Assembly: GCA_946497905.1 (NCBI GenBank)
Contig: CAMMMI010000028.1
Location: 1-17,915, forward strand
Direction of reading: 5' to 3'
Length of the DNA stretch: 17,915 nucleotides
Source of the DNA: an uncultured Clostridium sp.
GTDB lineage: Bacteria > Bacillota > Clostridia > TANB77 > CAG-508
Under the pieces are notes generated by a model, which did no database searches, had not been told where the DNA came from, and saw nothing but the letters and a program-made list of their open reading frames with translations. Each line of letters begins with the position of its first letter. Position 1 is the stretch's first letter. This document shows positions 1-8,499 of the stretch, piece by piece. The translations under genes and the position numbers were made by a program.

Positions 1-253
1 ATTATAAGCTATTTATATGTAAAAAGTCAATAAAAATATATAAAATTTATATAAACAAAAATATGAATTAGAGTGACGAATTACAATTTGAACAATAAAA
101 TAAAAAACATCCAACTCGAGAGATGATAAATGCAAAAATATTAATAAAATACTACACAAAACTAAAAAAATGTGATAGAATAACCTAGAAAGTTTATTTA
201 ATTAAAAATTTGAAAGATTAGTAATAAAGGAAAATAAAAAGGAGGAATTGACC

Positions 254-973
254 ATGTCAGGACATTCAAAATGGCACAACATACAAGCCAAAAAAGGAAA
301 AGCAGATGCAGCAAGAGGAAAAATATTCACAAAACTAGGAAGAGAATTATTAATAGCAGTAAAAGAAGGAGGACCAGACCCAGCAGGAAACTCAAAGTTA
401 AAAAATGTAATTGCAAAATGTAAAGCGGCAAACATGCCAAATGACACAATAAACAATGCGATAAAAAAAGCTTCAACAAGTAACGAAAATTATGAAGAAA
501 TTACATATGAAGGATATGGACCAAATGGTGTAGCAGTTATTGTAGAAGCTGCAACAGACAATAAAAACAGAACAGCAGCAGATGTAAGACATGCATTTGA
601 CAAATCAGGAGGAAATTTAGGAACAACAGGATGTGTATCATATATGTTTAACAAAAAAGGAGTTATAATAATAGAAAAAGCAGAAACTTCAATGGATGAA
701 GAGGAATTAATGATGCTAGCATTAGATGCAGGAGCAGAAGATTTTCAAACATCAGAAGAAATATATGAGATTACAACAGATCCATCAGATTTTACAGCTG
801 TTCGTGAAAAACTAGAAGAAGCAGGACTAAAATTTTTAGAAGCAGAAGTTCAAATGATACCAACAACAACAGTTAGTCTTGATGAAAAAGGTATAGAAAA
901 AATGGAAAGACTAATTGAAAGATTAGAAGACTTAGATGATGTTGCTAACATTTATCATAATTGGGAAGAATAA
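254..973 (+). CDS. yebC: YebC/PmpR family (TACO1-like) translation-associated regulator
   Basis: This is a 239-residue protein of the YebC/TACO1 family, cytosolic proteins long called transcriptional regulators and more recently linked to ribosome function. The N-terminus MSGHSKWHNIQAKKGKADA and the following KIFTKLGRELLIAVKEGGPDP are the hallmark start of the family. The acidic middle domain and the C-terminal PTTTVSLDEKGIEKMERLIERLED are also typical, and the length is normal. I chose the ATG at 254 rather than the in-frame TTG at 248. The AGGAGG at 240-245 is 8 nt from the ATG but only 2 nt from the TTG, and the family begins with MSGHSKW. The upstream 250 bases are very AT-rich; a weak extended -10 (TGATAGAAT, about 173-181) is the best promoter guess. 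The next gene starts 41 bases downstream and is probably cotranscribed. Confidence 0.96.
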   Translation: MSGHSKWHNIQAKKGKADAARGKIFTKLGRELLIAVKEGGPDPAGNSKLKNVIAKCKAANMPNDTINNAIKKASTSNENYEEITYEGYGPNGVAVIVEAATDNKNRTAADVRHAFDKSGGNLGTTGCVSYMFNKKGVIIIEKAETSMDEEELMMLALDAGAEDFQTSEEIYEITTDPSDFTAVREKLEEAGLKFLEAEVQMIPTTTVSLDEKGIEKMERLIERLEDLDDVANIYHNWEE

Positions 974-1014
974 AATTATCAAAATATAATAAGTTGTTCC
1001 AATGGAGGTTTTTT

Positions 1015-2829
1015 ATGAAATCAAACAAAAGCAAAAAAATAGTGATAATTTTAATAATAGTCACACTATTAATATTAATTTTATCAGGTGTTGCATATAT
1101 GTATTTTGCAACAGATTTAATTAGAAGTAAAAAACAAATATTTTTTGAGTATGCTTCACAAATAATAGATGAAAAAAAGGGATTTATTTCGAATGATATA
1201 ATAGAATATTATAATAAAATCATAAGCGAACCATATGAAAATAGTGGGGATTTAACGTGTAATGTAACAGATGAAGCAAATCAAAGTGAATATGAAACAT
1301 TAAATCAAATGAACATATCTTTTGATGGTATATTAGATTTAAAAAATAAAAATTTTGAACAAAATATAAATATAAATTATTCTCCAGATGTTGTTTTCCC
1401 TCTTACAGTAAGAAAATTGTCAGATACTATGGGAGTGCAAACAAAATATATTGGAAGTAAATATATAGCTGAAAATATATTTGATATACAAACACAAAGT
1501 AATTTATCAGATAATATTGAAAATTTGGAATTGCCAAAAACTATTAACAAAGAGCAACTAAAAGTTGAGTTAGATAAATATCTTGAAATAATAAATTCGC
1601 GATTATCAGGCGATAAATTTTCAAAAGTTGATAATGGATACAAATTAACTTTAACATACCAAGAATTAAATGACTTAGAAATTGTTTTATTAGAAAATTT
1701 AAAAAATGATCAACAATTATTGAGTAATATAAATGAAATGTTTTCTACAAATCTTACGTCAGCTGATATAGATAATATTATTCTAGAACTTAATGAGGAT
1801 ACAAATAACCAAGATGATAGTATTGATATTATTTTATATACAAGCAATAATAAATTATCTAAGATTGAAATAAAAGATAATGATAACTCATTTATTATAG
1901 AAAAAAATAGTGATGATGAAAATTTAAAATATTCAATGACCTTAGCAAATATAGAAGATAATGAGAATATAGTTTTTACTATGGAATATAAAGGACTAAA
2001 TTCATTACAAAATATTGAAGAGACTTACACTTTAGAATTAAATATTATGAATTCAAAAACTAAAAATATAGAAACATCATATCAAGATGAGAATGAATCA
2101 ACAGATAATGAATTAAATAGCGAAGAGGATATAAATGCAGAACTTGAAAATACTAATACTTCTAATGAAGAAGATACAAATATAGAAAATGGATTTGAAA
2201 GTAGCGAAAATGAAAGTAATAACACAAACATTAGTGAAAATGATAATGAAGAAACGCAAAAAATAGCATATAAATATCAGTTAAATAATAAAGTGAATTT
2301 TGTAGAATCTGCAAATATAGAAGAATTAACAAATAGAAATGCAATAATATTAAGCGAATATGACCAATCACAAGTAGAGAATTTAATGAGTTCAATAATA
2401 GAAAGAATTACAGAAGTAAACAAAGAACAAATGGAAGAACTAGGACTTAGTGAGACAGAAAATCCATTACTAAAATTTATCCCAACTATGTCAACCTCAA
2501 ATTCTGCAAATAGTATAGCGGAAAGTTCTATATCAGAATTAGAAGGAATAGAAATATCAGCATTTAATGCTAAATTTGAACCATATCAAAGTACAAACTC
2601 TATGGGAACAACAACAAGAGGTTTATTGACAGTAATTCAAACAAATAATGAAGAAGAAGGAACTCAAAAAATAAAAGAAATAAATTTTGATGGTACAGAA
2701 TATGAAGTAACAGATCAAAATATAGTATTTATAAAAAGTTCAATAGAACCAGAAAGTTATTATAGGATAGAATTTGAAAAAGATACAGACACAGGAATTA
2801 TATATAGAGTGGTTATAAATAAGAAATAA
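1015..2829 (+). CDS. membrane-anchored extracytoplasmic protein of unknown function
   Basis: I do not recognise a characterised family for this 604-residue protein. It starts with a short basic segment (MKSNKSKK), then one hydrophobic helix (about residues 9-30), so it should be anchored by its N-terminus with the bulk outside the membrane. Residues about 40-350 are a mixed alpha/beta region rich in Asn, Asp and Glu. Residues about 355-415 are a low-complexity linker rich in Glu, Asn, Ser and Thr. The last 180 residues form a second ordered region. There is no catalytic motif, LPXTG sorting signal or repeat domain that I can see. The ATG at 1015 has GGAGG at 1004-1008 with 6 nt spacing. The open frame extends upstream to a TTG at 961 inside yebC, but that start lacks a ribosome-binding site. 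It is probably transcribed with yebC and ends at the terminator at 2851-2891. Confidence 0.85.
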   Translation: MKSNKSKKIVIILIIVTLLILILSGVAYMYFATDLIRSKKQIFFEYASQIIDEKKGFISNDIIEYYNKIISEPYENSGDLTCNVTDEANQSEYETLNQMNISFDGILDLKNKNFEQNININYSPDVVFPLTVRKLSDTMGVQTKYIGSKYIAENIFDIQTQSNLSDNIENLELPKTINKEQLKVELDKYLEIINSRLSGDKFSKVDNGYKLTLTYQELNDLEIVLLENLKNDQQLLSNINEMFSTNLTSADIDNIILELNEDTNNQDDSIDIILYTSNNKLSKIEIKDNDNSFIIEKNSDDENLKYSMTLANIEDNENIVFTMEYKGLNSLQNIEETYTLELNIMNSKTKNIETSYQDENESTDNELNSEEDINAELENTNTSNEEDTNIENGFESSENESNNTNISENDNEETQKIAYKYQLNNKVNFVESANIEELTNRNAIILSEYDQSQVENLMSSIIERITEVNKEQMEELGLSETENPLLKFIPTMSTSNSANSIAESSISELEGIEISAFNAKFEPYQSTNSMGTTTRGLLTVIQTNNEEEGTQKIKEINFDGTEYEVTDQNIVFIKSSIEPESYYRIEFEKDTDTGIIYRVVINKK

Positions 2830-2850
2830 TAGTTCTAAAAATAAAATCTA

Positions 2851-2891
2851 AAACATATAATATTATGAAAAATAATATTATATGTTTTTTT
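2851..2891 (+). terminator. intrinsic terminator after the yebC operon
   Basis: A perfect 15-bp inverted repeat (2851-2865 and 2873-2887) encloses a 7-nt loop, TGAAAAA, and runs straight into a T-tract at 2885-2891. The stem is almost all A-T, as expected in this genome. It lies 21 bases after the stop of the 604-residue protein and about 90 bases before spoIIIAA, so it separates the yebC unit from the spoIIIA operon. Confidence 0.8.
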
Positions 2892-2977
2892 GTGTTAAAG
2901 GCGATGAAATATAATTTATATCCTATAAATAAATTATTATATACAAAACACAAAATTAATAAAAAATAGGAGAAAAA

Positions 2978-3847
2978 ATGAGTGGAATATATGAAGTAAT
3001 AAGGTATTTCCCGATAGATATATATAATATATTAAAAAATATATTTGAAGACAATAAAATAATAAGAGAAAACATAGAAGAAATACGAATAAGAGTACAA
3101 AAACCAATAATTTTAAAATTAAGATATGAAGACGTTGTTATAAATCATATAGTAGATCAACGAGAAATATTACAAACTTTAGAAAAAATATGTGAAAATT
3201 CCATCTATGCATACAAAAACCAAATATGCGAAGGTTTTATAACTGTAAAAGGTGGACATAGAGTAGGGATTACAGGAACAGCAGTAGAAGAAAATGGGAA
3301 AATAATAAATTTAAAATATATAACAAGTCTAAATTTTAGAATAGCAAGACAAATACTAAATTGTAGTAATAAAATTATAAAAGAAATACTAGATATAGAA
3401 AATCATACAATTTTTACAACATTAATAGTATCACCACCAGGAAAAGGAAAAACCACAATATTAAGGGATACAATAAGAAGACTAAGCAATGGAATGGAAA
3501 ATTTGAATTTTAAAGGTAAAACATGTGGAGTTGTAGACGAAAGAGGAGAAATTGCAGCAATGTATAAAGGAATACCACAAAATGATGTAGGAATGAGGAC
3601 AGATGTAATAGAAAATGTATCTAAATATAAAGGAATGAAAATTTTAATAAGAACAATGGCACCAGAGATAATAGCATGTGATGAGATAGGCTCAAAAGAA
3701 GATATAGAAGCAATACAAGAAGCAACAACAGCTGGAATAAAAGGGATTTTTACAATGCATGGACGAAATATAGAAGATGTTAAAAATAATAAAGAAATAT
3801 ATAAATTAATAGAAAATAAGCAAATAGAAAAAATAATATTTTTATAG
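2978..3847 (+). CDS. spoIIIAA: stage III sporulation protein AA (engulfment ATPase)
   Basis: SpoIIIAA is the cytosolic secretion-type ATPase of the SpoIIIA-SpoIIQ channel, which the mother cell builds across the space around the forespore. The Walker A motif SPPGKGKTT lies at residues 152-160. A VVDERGEIAA segment at 185-194 and a Walker-B-like IIACDEIG at 231-238 follow, then TTAGIKGIFTMHG with its conserved histidine. The ATG at 2978 has AGGAG at 2968-2972. At 289 residues it is shorter than typical homologues (about 305-310), which continue past the KIIFL point with a Gly-rich tail. The missing tail seems to be present in the -1 frame (IGSIKILTEYNIYEI, 3844-3891), just after a run of five T. 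In Bacillus this operon is controlled by sigma-E; a TATACA element at 2940-2945 could be part of such a promoter, but I see no convincing -35. Confidence 0.95.
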   Translation: MSGIYEVIRYFPIDIYNILKNIFEDNKIIRENIEEIRIRVQKPIILKLRYEDVVINHIVDQREILQTLEKICENSIYAYKNQICEGFITVKGGHRVGITGTAVEENGKIINLKYITSLNFRIARQILNCSNKIIKEILDIENHTIFTTLIVSPPGKGKTTILRDTIRRLSNGMENLNFKGKTCGVVDERGEIAAMYKGIPQNDVGMRTDVIENVSKYKGMKILIRTMAPEIIACDEIGSKEDIEAIQEATTAGIKGIFTMHGRNIEDVKNNKEIYKLIENKQIEKIIFL

Positions 3848-3937
3848 GTTCTATAAAAATATTAACTGAATATAATATATATGAAATATAAAAGGACAAC
3901 CAGCAAAGAGTACACATCAGAAAGGGATGGGATAAAA

Positions 3938-4411
3938 ATGGAAATGATAAAAATATTTATGTTATTTTTAGTATTTATAACATCAGCATTAATAGGAAAG
4001 TTTTTATCAAAAAAATATGTATATAGATTAGAAGAGTTAGAAGAAATACAAAATTCATTAAACATATTCAAAAGTAAAATAAAATTTACATATGAACCAA
4101 TACCAGAAATATTTGAAGAAATATCACAAAATACAAGAAAAAATATAGGTCTTATTTTTTCAAAAGCAAAAGAAAAGATGAATACTCTAACAGCTACTAT
4201 TGCGTGGGAAGAAACATTAGATGAAATACTTAAAGAAAATAAAACAAACTTAAAAAAAGAAGATATAAACATATTAAAAAGCTTATCTAAATTACTAGGA
4301 CAAACAGATGTAGAAGGACAAGTTAGTCAAATAGAAATAACACAAAATTTTTTAGAAACTCAAATAAAAGAAGCACGGAGAGGAAAAAGTAAAAAACGAA
4401 AAATTATATAG
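3938..4411 (+). CDS. spoIIIAB: stage III sporulation protein AB, C-terminus frameshifted
   Basis: SpoIIIAB is a membrane protein of the SpoIIIA complex that probably works with the AA ATPase. It has an N-terminal membrane helix (MEMIKIFMLFLVFITSALIG), then a helical cytosolic domain with recognisable family segments: LEELEEIQNSLNIFKSKI, then AWEETLDEIL, then LGQTDVEGQVSQI. I prefer the ATG at 3938 over 3881, because family members start just before this helix and GGGATGG lies 7 nt upstream. As read, the frame leaves the family after QIKEA at codon CGG (4376-4378) and ends in a basic tail, RRGKSKKRKII. The expected ending, LYSRLGTTIGLVIVIILM, is intact in the +1 frame to a TAA at 4458-4460. 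This is therefore probably a one-base insertion, or less likely a recoding site or assembly error. Confidence 0.9.
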   Translation: MEMIKIFMLFLVFITSALIGKFLSKKYVYRLEELEEIQNSLNIFKSKIKFTYEPIPEIFEEISQNTRKNIGLIFSKAKEKMNTLTATIAWEETLDEILKENKTNLKKEDINILKSLSKLLGQTDVEGQVSQIEITQNFLETQIKEARRGKSKKRKII

Positions 4412-4460
4412 TAGACTAGGCACGACAATAGGATTAGTAATAGTAATAATTTTAATGTAA
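4377..4460 (+). other. spoIIIAB: out-of-frame C-terminal coding remnant of spoIIIAB
   Basis: Read from GGA at 4377, this stretch encodes GEEKVKNEK followed by LYSRLGTTIGLVIVIILM and a TAA stop. The hydrophobic end preceded by a Leu-Gly-rich turn is the normal carboxyl terminus of SpoIIIAB. It is in the +1 frame relative to the rest of the gene and has no start codon or ribosome-binding site of its own. Removing one C at 4376 joins both parts into a 173-residue protein, close to the usual length of about 170. Confidence 0.8.
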
Positions 4461-4583
4461 ATTTAGTAAATCAAAAAATATAAAAAATCAAAGAATATAT
4501 ATAACAAAAATAAAGAAAATCAAAAAGAAAATAGTCAATATGATAAGTAAAACTCACAAAGAACTTACAAAGGAGAGAAGTTT

Positions 4584-4778
4584 ATGGATATAAATTTATT
4601 ATTCAAAATAGCGGCAATAGGAATACTAGTAGCAGTATTACACCAAGTCTTAGTAAGAGCGGGAAGAGAAGACCAAGCAATGATGACAACTTTAGCTGGA
4701 TTAGTAATAGTATTAACAATGGTAATAAAAGAAATAAGTGGATTATTTGATACAGTAAGGACAATATTTAATCTATAA
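4584..4778 (+). CDS. spoIIIAC: stage III sporulation protein AC
   Basis: This is a 64-residue integral membrane protein with two helices (about residues 4-24 and 33-52) joined by a short polar turn, VRAGREDQAMM. That layout and the HQVLVRAGREDQA segment are diagnostic of SpoIIIAC, a small subunit of the mother-cell channel complex thought to form part of its membrane base with SpoIIIAD and SpoIIIAE. The length is normal. AGGAG at 4571-4575 is 8 nt before the ATG. A 123-base stretch without a gene separates it from the repaired end of spoIIIAB, a larger gap than elsewhere in the operon; I see no hairpin terminator there. Confidence 0.95.
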   Translation: MDINLLFKIAAIGILVAVLHQVLVRAGREDQAMMTTLAGLVIVLTMVIKEISGLFDTVRTIFNL

Positions 4779-4846
4779 TTGATGTGATAATAATCTTTGA
4801 CTCTTCTTATACAAGATAAAAGCAGTATATGAAAGGAGCAAGCAAA

Positions 4847-5233
4847 ATGGATATTATAAAAATTATTGGTATTGCTCTGATTGCCCTAATAATAATTATA
4901 ATTCTAAAACAATATAGACCGGAATTTGCTATATATGTAAGTATATTAACAGGAATATTAATTATTTTATTAATAACAGACAAACTATCAGACATAGTAC
5001 AATTATTAAATTCTATAGCAAATAAGGCGTCAATAAATACAGAATTTCTTGCATTACTATTAAAAATTACAGGAATAGCATTTTTAGCAGAATTTGCAGT
5101 AAGTATTTGTAAAGACGCAGGAGAAGTAGCAATTGCAAGTAAAGTAGAAATAGGAAGCAAAATAATAATTATAGCTATGTCTATTCCAATAATATCGGCA
5201 TTGTTAGAAATAGTATTAAAAATATTACCATAA
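4847..5233 (+). CDS. spoIIIAD: stage III sporulation protein AD
   Basis: This 128-residue, highly hydrophobic protein has four likely membrane helices and matches SpoIIIAD, another membrane-base subunit of the SpoIIIA channel. Family features seen are the N-terminal MDIIKIIGIAL, the ILKQYRPEFAIYVSILTG segment, and the region FAVSICKDAGEVAIASKVE with its charged DAGE turn. I chose the ATG at 4847, which has AGGAG at 4834-4838 with 8 nt spacing. An upstream in-frame ATG at 4829 would add MKGASK but overlaps the ribosome-binding site. It is 12 bases from spoIIIAE and clearly in the same operon. Confidence 0.95.
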   Translation: MDIIKIIGIALIALIIIIILKQYRPEFAIYVSILTGILIILLITDKLSDIVQLLNSIANKASINTEFLALLLKITGIAFLAEFAVSICKDAGEVAIASKVEIGSKIIIIAMSIPIISALLEIVLKILP

Positions 5234-5245
5234 AAGGAGCTACTA

Positions 5246-6418
5246 ATGAGAAAAATAGTTTGTTTATTTATAACTATAATACTAATAAATTTTCCAATGC
5301 AAAAAATATATGCAAACCAAAGCACAAATGAAAATAATAGTGAAAGTCAAACTTTAACAGAGCAACAAGAAGAGTTTGGAATTAATGATTTTGTACAAGA
5401 ATCAAAACAATATACAGGAGATTTTTTCGAAGATATTGATATTAATAAAATTCTACAAGATGCATTAAAAGGAGAGATAGATAACGATACAATTATAAAT
5501 AAAATATTAAATTTATTAGGAAAAGAATTCACATCAGCACTAGGTGCAATAGCTGGAATATTAGCAATTATAATTATACATAGTATATTAAAATCCATAA
5601 GTGATGGCTTAGAAAATGATAATATATCAAAAATAATATATTATGTTCAATACATATTAATAATAACAATAATAATGTCCAATTTTTCTGATATAGTAAA
5701 AATTGTACAAGATACAAGCAATAATTTAGTAGGATTTATGAATATTTTAGTACCACTATTAATGACTTTAATGATATATACAGGAAGTATAGCTACAACT
5801 ACAATATTAGAACCAATAACATTATTTCTAATAAACTTTATAGGAAATATAATACAAACAATATTAATACCATTAGTTCTAGTTGTTGTAAGTTTAGTAA
5901 TAATTTCAAAAATATCTGATAAAGTACAAATAGGAAAAATTGCAAAATTTTTAAAATCGGGAATAGTATGGTTTTTAGGAATTATCTTAACAGTATTTGT
6001 AGCAATGGTTTCATTAGAAGGAACTCTATCAAGTAGTGTTGATGGAATAACGGCTAAGACTACAAAAGCAGTAGTAAGTTCAGCAATACCTGTAGTAGGA
6101 AAAATATTAGGAGACGCAGTAGATACAGTTTTAGGATGTGGAATAATATTGAAAAATGCAGTTGGATTTGTAGGAGTAATTATTGTAGTAGGAATATGTA
6201 TTATACCAATATTAAAACTTACAATTCTCACTATAGCATACAAAATTCTGTCAGCTGTAACAGAACCTATAGCAGATAGCAAAATAGTTGATTTACTAGA
6301 ACAAATAGGAGATATATTCAAAATCTTTCTTGCAATATTATGCTCACTCTCTGTATTGTTAATAATTGGGACAGCTTTAGTAGTAAAAATTTCAAATACA
6401 GGAATGATGTATAGATAA
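5246..6418 (+). CDS. spoIIIAE: stage III sporulation protein AE
   Basis: This 390-residue polytopic membrane protein is SpoIIIAE, the largest membrane subunit of the SpoIIIA complex. It starts with a likely cleavable signal sequence (MRKIVCLFITIILINF to about IYA at residue 23), then a polar stretch rich in Gln, Glu and Asp. A membrane region of several helices runs from about residue 95 to the end. Recognisable pieces are TVFVAMVSLEGTLSSSVDGITAKTTKA and AVSSAIPVVGKILGDAVDTVLG-like segments around residues 245-295, which are strongly conserved in the family. Length is close to the usual value of about 400. AAGGAG at 5234-5239 precedes the ATG and begins next to the spoIIIAD stop. Confidence 0.96.
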   Translation: MRKIVCLFITIILINFPMQKIYANQSTNENNSESQTLTEQQEEFGINDFVQESKQYTGDFFEDIDINKILQDALKGEIDNDTIINKILNLLGKEFTSALGAIAGILAIIIIHSILKSISDGLENDNISKIIYYVQYILIITIIMSNFSDIVKIVQDTSNNLVGFMNILVPLLMTLMIYTGSIATTTILEPITLFLINFIGNIIQTILIPLVLVVVSLVIISKISDKVQIGKIAKFLKSGIVWFLGIILTVFVAMVSLEGTLSSSVDGITAKTTKAVVSSAIPVVGKILGDAVDTVLGCGIILKNAVGFVGVIIVVGICIIPILKLTILTIAYKILSAVTEPIADSKIVDLLEQIGDIFKIFLAILCSLSVLLIIGTALVVKISNTGMMYR

Positions 6419-6427
6419 GGAGATAAA

Positions 6428-7078
6428 ATGGTAGAATTTTTAAGTTCATGGGCAAAAAGTCTAGGACTAGCAATAGTTATAGTTTCTATTCTAGAAATGT
6501 TATTACCAGATAATAAAACTAAAAAATATATAAGAATGATAATGGGAATATATATATTATTTAGTATAATATCACCATTCATAAAGAATAAAGAAATATT
6601 GGACATAGGAAATATAGATTTAGAAAATTATAAAACAACACAAGCAACATCTGTAGATCAAACTTCTATGGATAAAAGAATAATACAATTATATTCAGAA
6701 GAATTAGAAAAAGATATAAAAAATAAAATGCAAGAAAAAGGATATGATGTAACAGAATGTAATGTAGAAGCTAAAATAGGAAATGAAGAAGAGGAAACAC
6801 AAATAACAAAAATCAAATTAAATGTAAAAAAAGGAGAAAACAATCAGGGAAACGAAAAAGAACAAGATAATACAATAGAAGATAAAATAGTTGTAGAAGT
6901 CCAAAAAATAAAACCAATAGAAACTAAAACAGAAAATAATGGTAAAAGTACAAATAATAATGAAACAACAAATAATAGTGAAAATACAACAAAAATTACC
7001 AATGCAGATATTCAAAATATAAAAAAATTTTTAATAGAAGAATATGGGGTGAGTGAAAAATGTTTAGAGATAAATTAA
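6428..7078 (+). CDS. spoIIIAF: stage III sporulation protein AF
   Basis: SpoIIIAF is a two-helix membrane protein of the SpoIIIA complex with a soluble C-terminal domain. Here 216 residues include the helices at about 10-28 and 37-52, the family segment EMLLPDNKTKKYIRMIMGIYILFSIISPF, and a soluble domain that can be compared to the ring-building folds of secretion systems. Residues about 155-190 are a low-complexity stretch of Asn, Thr and Glu. AAGGAGA at 6418-6424 lies just after the spoIIIAE stop, and the start is 10 bases from it. The 3' end overlaps spoIIIAG by 19 bases, which suggests translational coupling. Confidence 0.94.
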   Translation: MVEFLSSWAKSLGLAIVIVSILEMLLPDNKTKKYIRMIMGIYILFSIISPFIKNKEILDIGNIDLENYKTTQATSVDQTSMDKRIIQLYSEELEKDIKNKMQEKGYDVTECNVEAKIGNEEEETQITKIKLNVKKGENNQGNEKEQDNTIEDKIVVEVQKIKPIETKTENNGKSTNNNETTNNSENTTKITNADIQNIKKFLIEEYGVSEKCLEIN

Positions 7079-7698
7079 AAAATGTCTTTAACAAAGAAGA
7101 AGGGGAAGGAAAAGAAGGAAATAATAAAAGAAAAATTGAAAATTTAGTTGTATTTTTAATAATACTTATAATAACAATTGTAGCAATAAATATAATATGG
7201 AATGGAGATAAAAACACCAGTAAAAATACTAACAATACATCTACAAAACAATTAGCATCAAATAACACTAATAATACTATAGACATGAATAATAATATAG
7301 ATAACACTACTAATGATAATTTAAAAGAAAGCTTAGAAGAAATACTTGCAAAAATAAAAGGAGTAGGAGATGTACAAGTTTTTATAAATTATTCTGAATC
7401 AAACGAAATAGTACCGATGTATAATGAAAATTCAAAAGTAAGTAACACAGAAGAAAGTGATACATCAGGAGGGACAAGGAAAATTCAAGAAACAGATTCA
7501 CAAAAAGAAGTAATATATCAAGAAGAAAATGGAGAAAAAACACCCATAACCCAAAAAATAGTCCAGCCAAAAGTTGAAGGTGCAATAGTTACTGCAAAAG
7601 GAGCAAATGATGCAACAGTAAAAACAAGTATTATTCAAGCTGTTGAAGCAGTAACAGGACTTGCCACACATAAAATTCAAGTTTTTGAAATGAATTAA
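7060..7698 (+). CDS. spoIIIAG: stage III sporulation protein AG
   Basis: SpoIIIAG assembles a large ring in the space between mother cell and forespore, through a domain related to those of type III secretion ring proteins. This 212-residue protein has a charged N-terminus, one membrane helix (about residues 29-47) and an Asn/Thr-rich linker of about 40 residues. The C-terminal domain then begins LEEILAKIKGVGDVQVFINYSES, the typical SpoIIIAG signature. The long Gln/Lys/Glu-rich insertion followed by EGAIVTAKGANDATVKTSIIQAVEAVTGL closes the ring-building fold. The ATG lies within the end of spoIIIAF (19-base overlap) and has only a weak GGGGTGAG ribosome-binding site, which fits coupling to spoIIIAF translation. 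Confidence 0.96.
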   Translation: MFRDKLKNVFNKEEGEGKEGNNKRKIENLVVFLIILIITIVAINIIWNGDKNTSKNTNNTSTKQLASNNTNNTIDMNNNIDNTTNDNLKESLEEILAKIKGVGDVQVFINYSESNEIVPMYNENSKVSNTEESDTSGGTRKIQETDSQKEVIYQEENGEKTPITQKIVQPKVEGAIVTAKGANDATVKTSIIQAVEAVTGLATHKIQVFEMN

Positions 7699-7803
7699 TA
7701 TTAAAAACAAAATAAAAATAATAATTTATTTAAGAACAAAAAATTTTATACATGAATTTTATATATGTAAGTGAACAAAAAATATATTTTAAGGAGAAAG
7801 CCT

Positions 7804-8499
7804 ATGAAAAAAATATTAAAAAAGAACCAAGTTATTATTTATATTATAGCTTTAATGTTAGTTACAGCAGGATATTTAAATTATACAACAAACACAAAAA
7901 ATGCAGATTTAGAAACAAGTATGCAAATGGAATCAAATGATGATACACAGTTAGCAGATATAGGAGATGCACAATTAGTAAGTAGTAATGATGTAGTATC
8001 AGAAGAAGAAACAAACACAATATCTAATAGTACGAATGAAACAGCTCTAACAGAAAACACACAATTAAATCAAAATACTATAAATACAGATGGAAATACT
8101 AATTCAACTACAAATGAAACAACTATAAATACAAGTACTACTCAACAAAATAATAATGATTATTTTGTAAAATCAAAATTAGAAAGAGATACAATGTATT
8201 CTCAAATGATAGAAACATATGAAAATGTATTAAACAGTAGTAATTCATTAGAAACTCAGAAACAAACAGCTACACAAGAAATAACAAAAATAAATGAAAC
8301 TAAAAATAGTATAATGATTTGTGAAAATTTAATAACAACAAAGGGATTTTCAAATAACATTGTATTTGTAAATGGAGATAGTATAAGTGTAATAATTGAA
8401 GCAGAAGAATTAAAACAAGAAGAAGTTGCACAAATTCAAAATATTATTTCAAGAGAAATGAAGGCAGCAATTGAAAATATACATATAGCTACTAAATAA
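7804..8499 (+). CDS. spoIIIAH: stage III sporulation protein AH
   Basis: SpoIIIAH is the mother-cell partner of forespore SpoIIQ; together they bridge the two membranes around the engulfed forespore. The 231-residue protein has an N-terminal membrane helix (KNQVIIYIIALMLVTAGYLNY) and a polar Asn/Thr/Glu linker to about residue 115. The conserved soluble domain follows from about FVKSKLERDTMYSQMIETYENVL to the end, with the family segment VFVNGDSISVIIEAEEL. I start at the ATG at 7804, with AAGGAG at 7791-7796. In-frame ATGs further upstream (such as 7771) lack a ribosome-binding site and would put extra residues ahead of the basic start. A 105-base gap separates it from spoIIIAG, so an extra promoter is possible. 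Its stop sits against palindrome 8500-8532. Confidence 0.95.
   Translation: MKKILKKNQVIIYIIALMLVTAGYLNYTTNTKNADLETSMQMESNDDTQLADIGDAQLVSSNDVVSEEETNTISNSTNETALTENTQLNQNTINTDGNTNSTTNETTINTSTTQQNNNDYFVKSKLERDTMYSQMIETYENVLNSSNSLETQKQTATQEITKINETKNSIMICENLITTKGFSNNIVFVNGDSISVIIEAEELKQEEVAQIQNIISREMKAAIENIHIATK

Noticed and set aside
37..53. AT-only palindrome TATATAAA-A-TTTATATA near the left edge
   Set aside because: There is no T-tract and no recognisable gene end beside it. The base composition makes such palindromes likely by chance.
4461..4583. A small gene or terminator in the gap between spoIIIAB and spoIIIAC
   Set aside because: No frame with a ribosome-binding site and no hairpin with a T-tract was found; it is plain A-rich sequence before the spoIIIAC ribosome-binding site.
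5647..6606. A 319-codon open frame on the minus strand across spoIIIAE and spoIIIAF
   Set aside because: It lies opposite well-recognised sporulation genes, has low-complexity Ile/Thr-rich content and no ribosome-binding site. In AT-rich DNA with few T-A-starting codons on the opposite strand, such shadow frames are expected.
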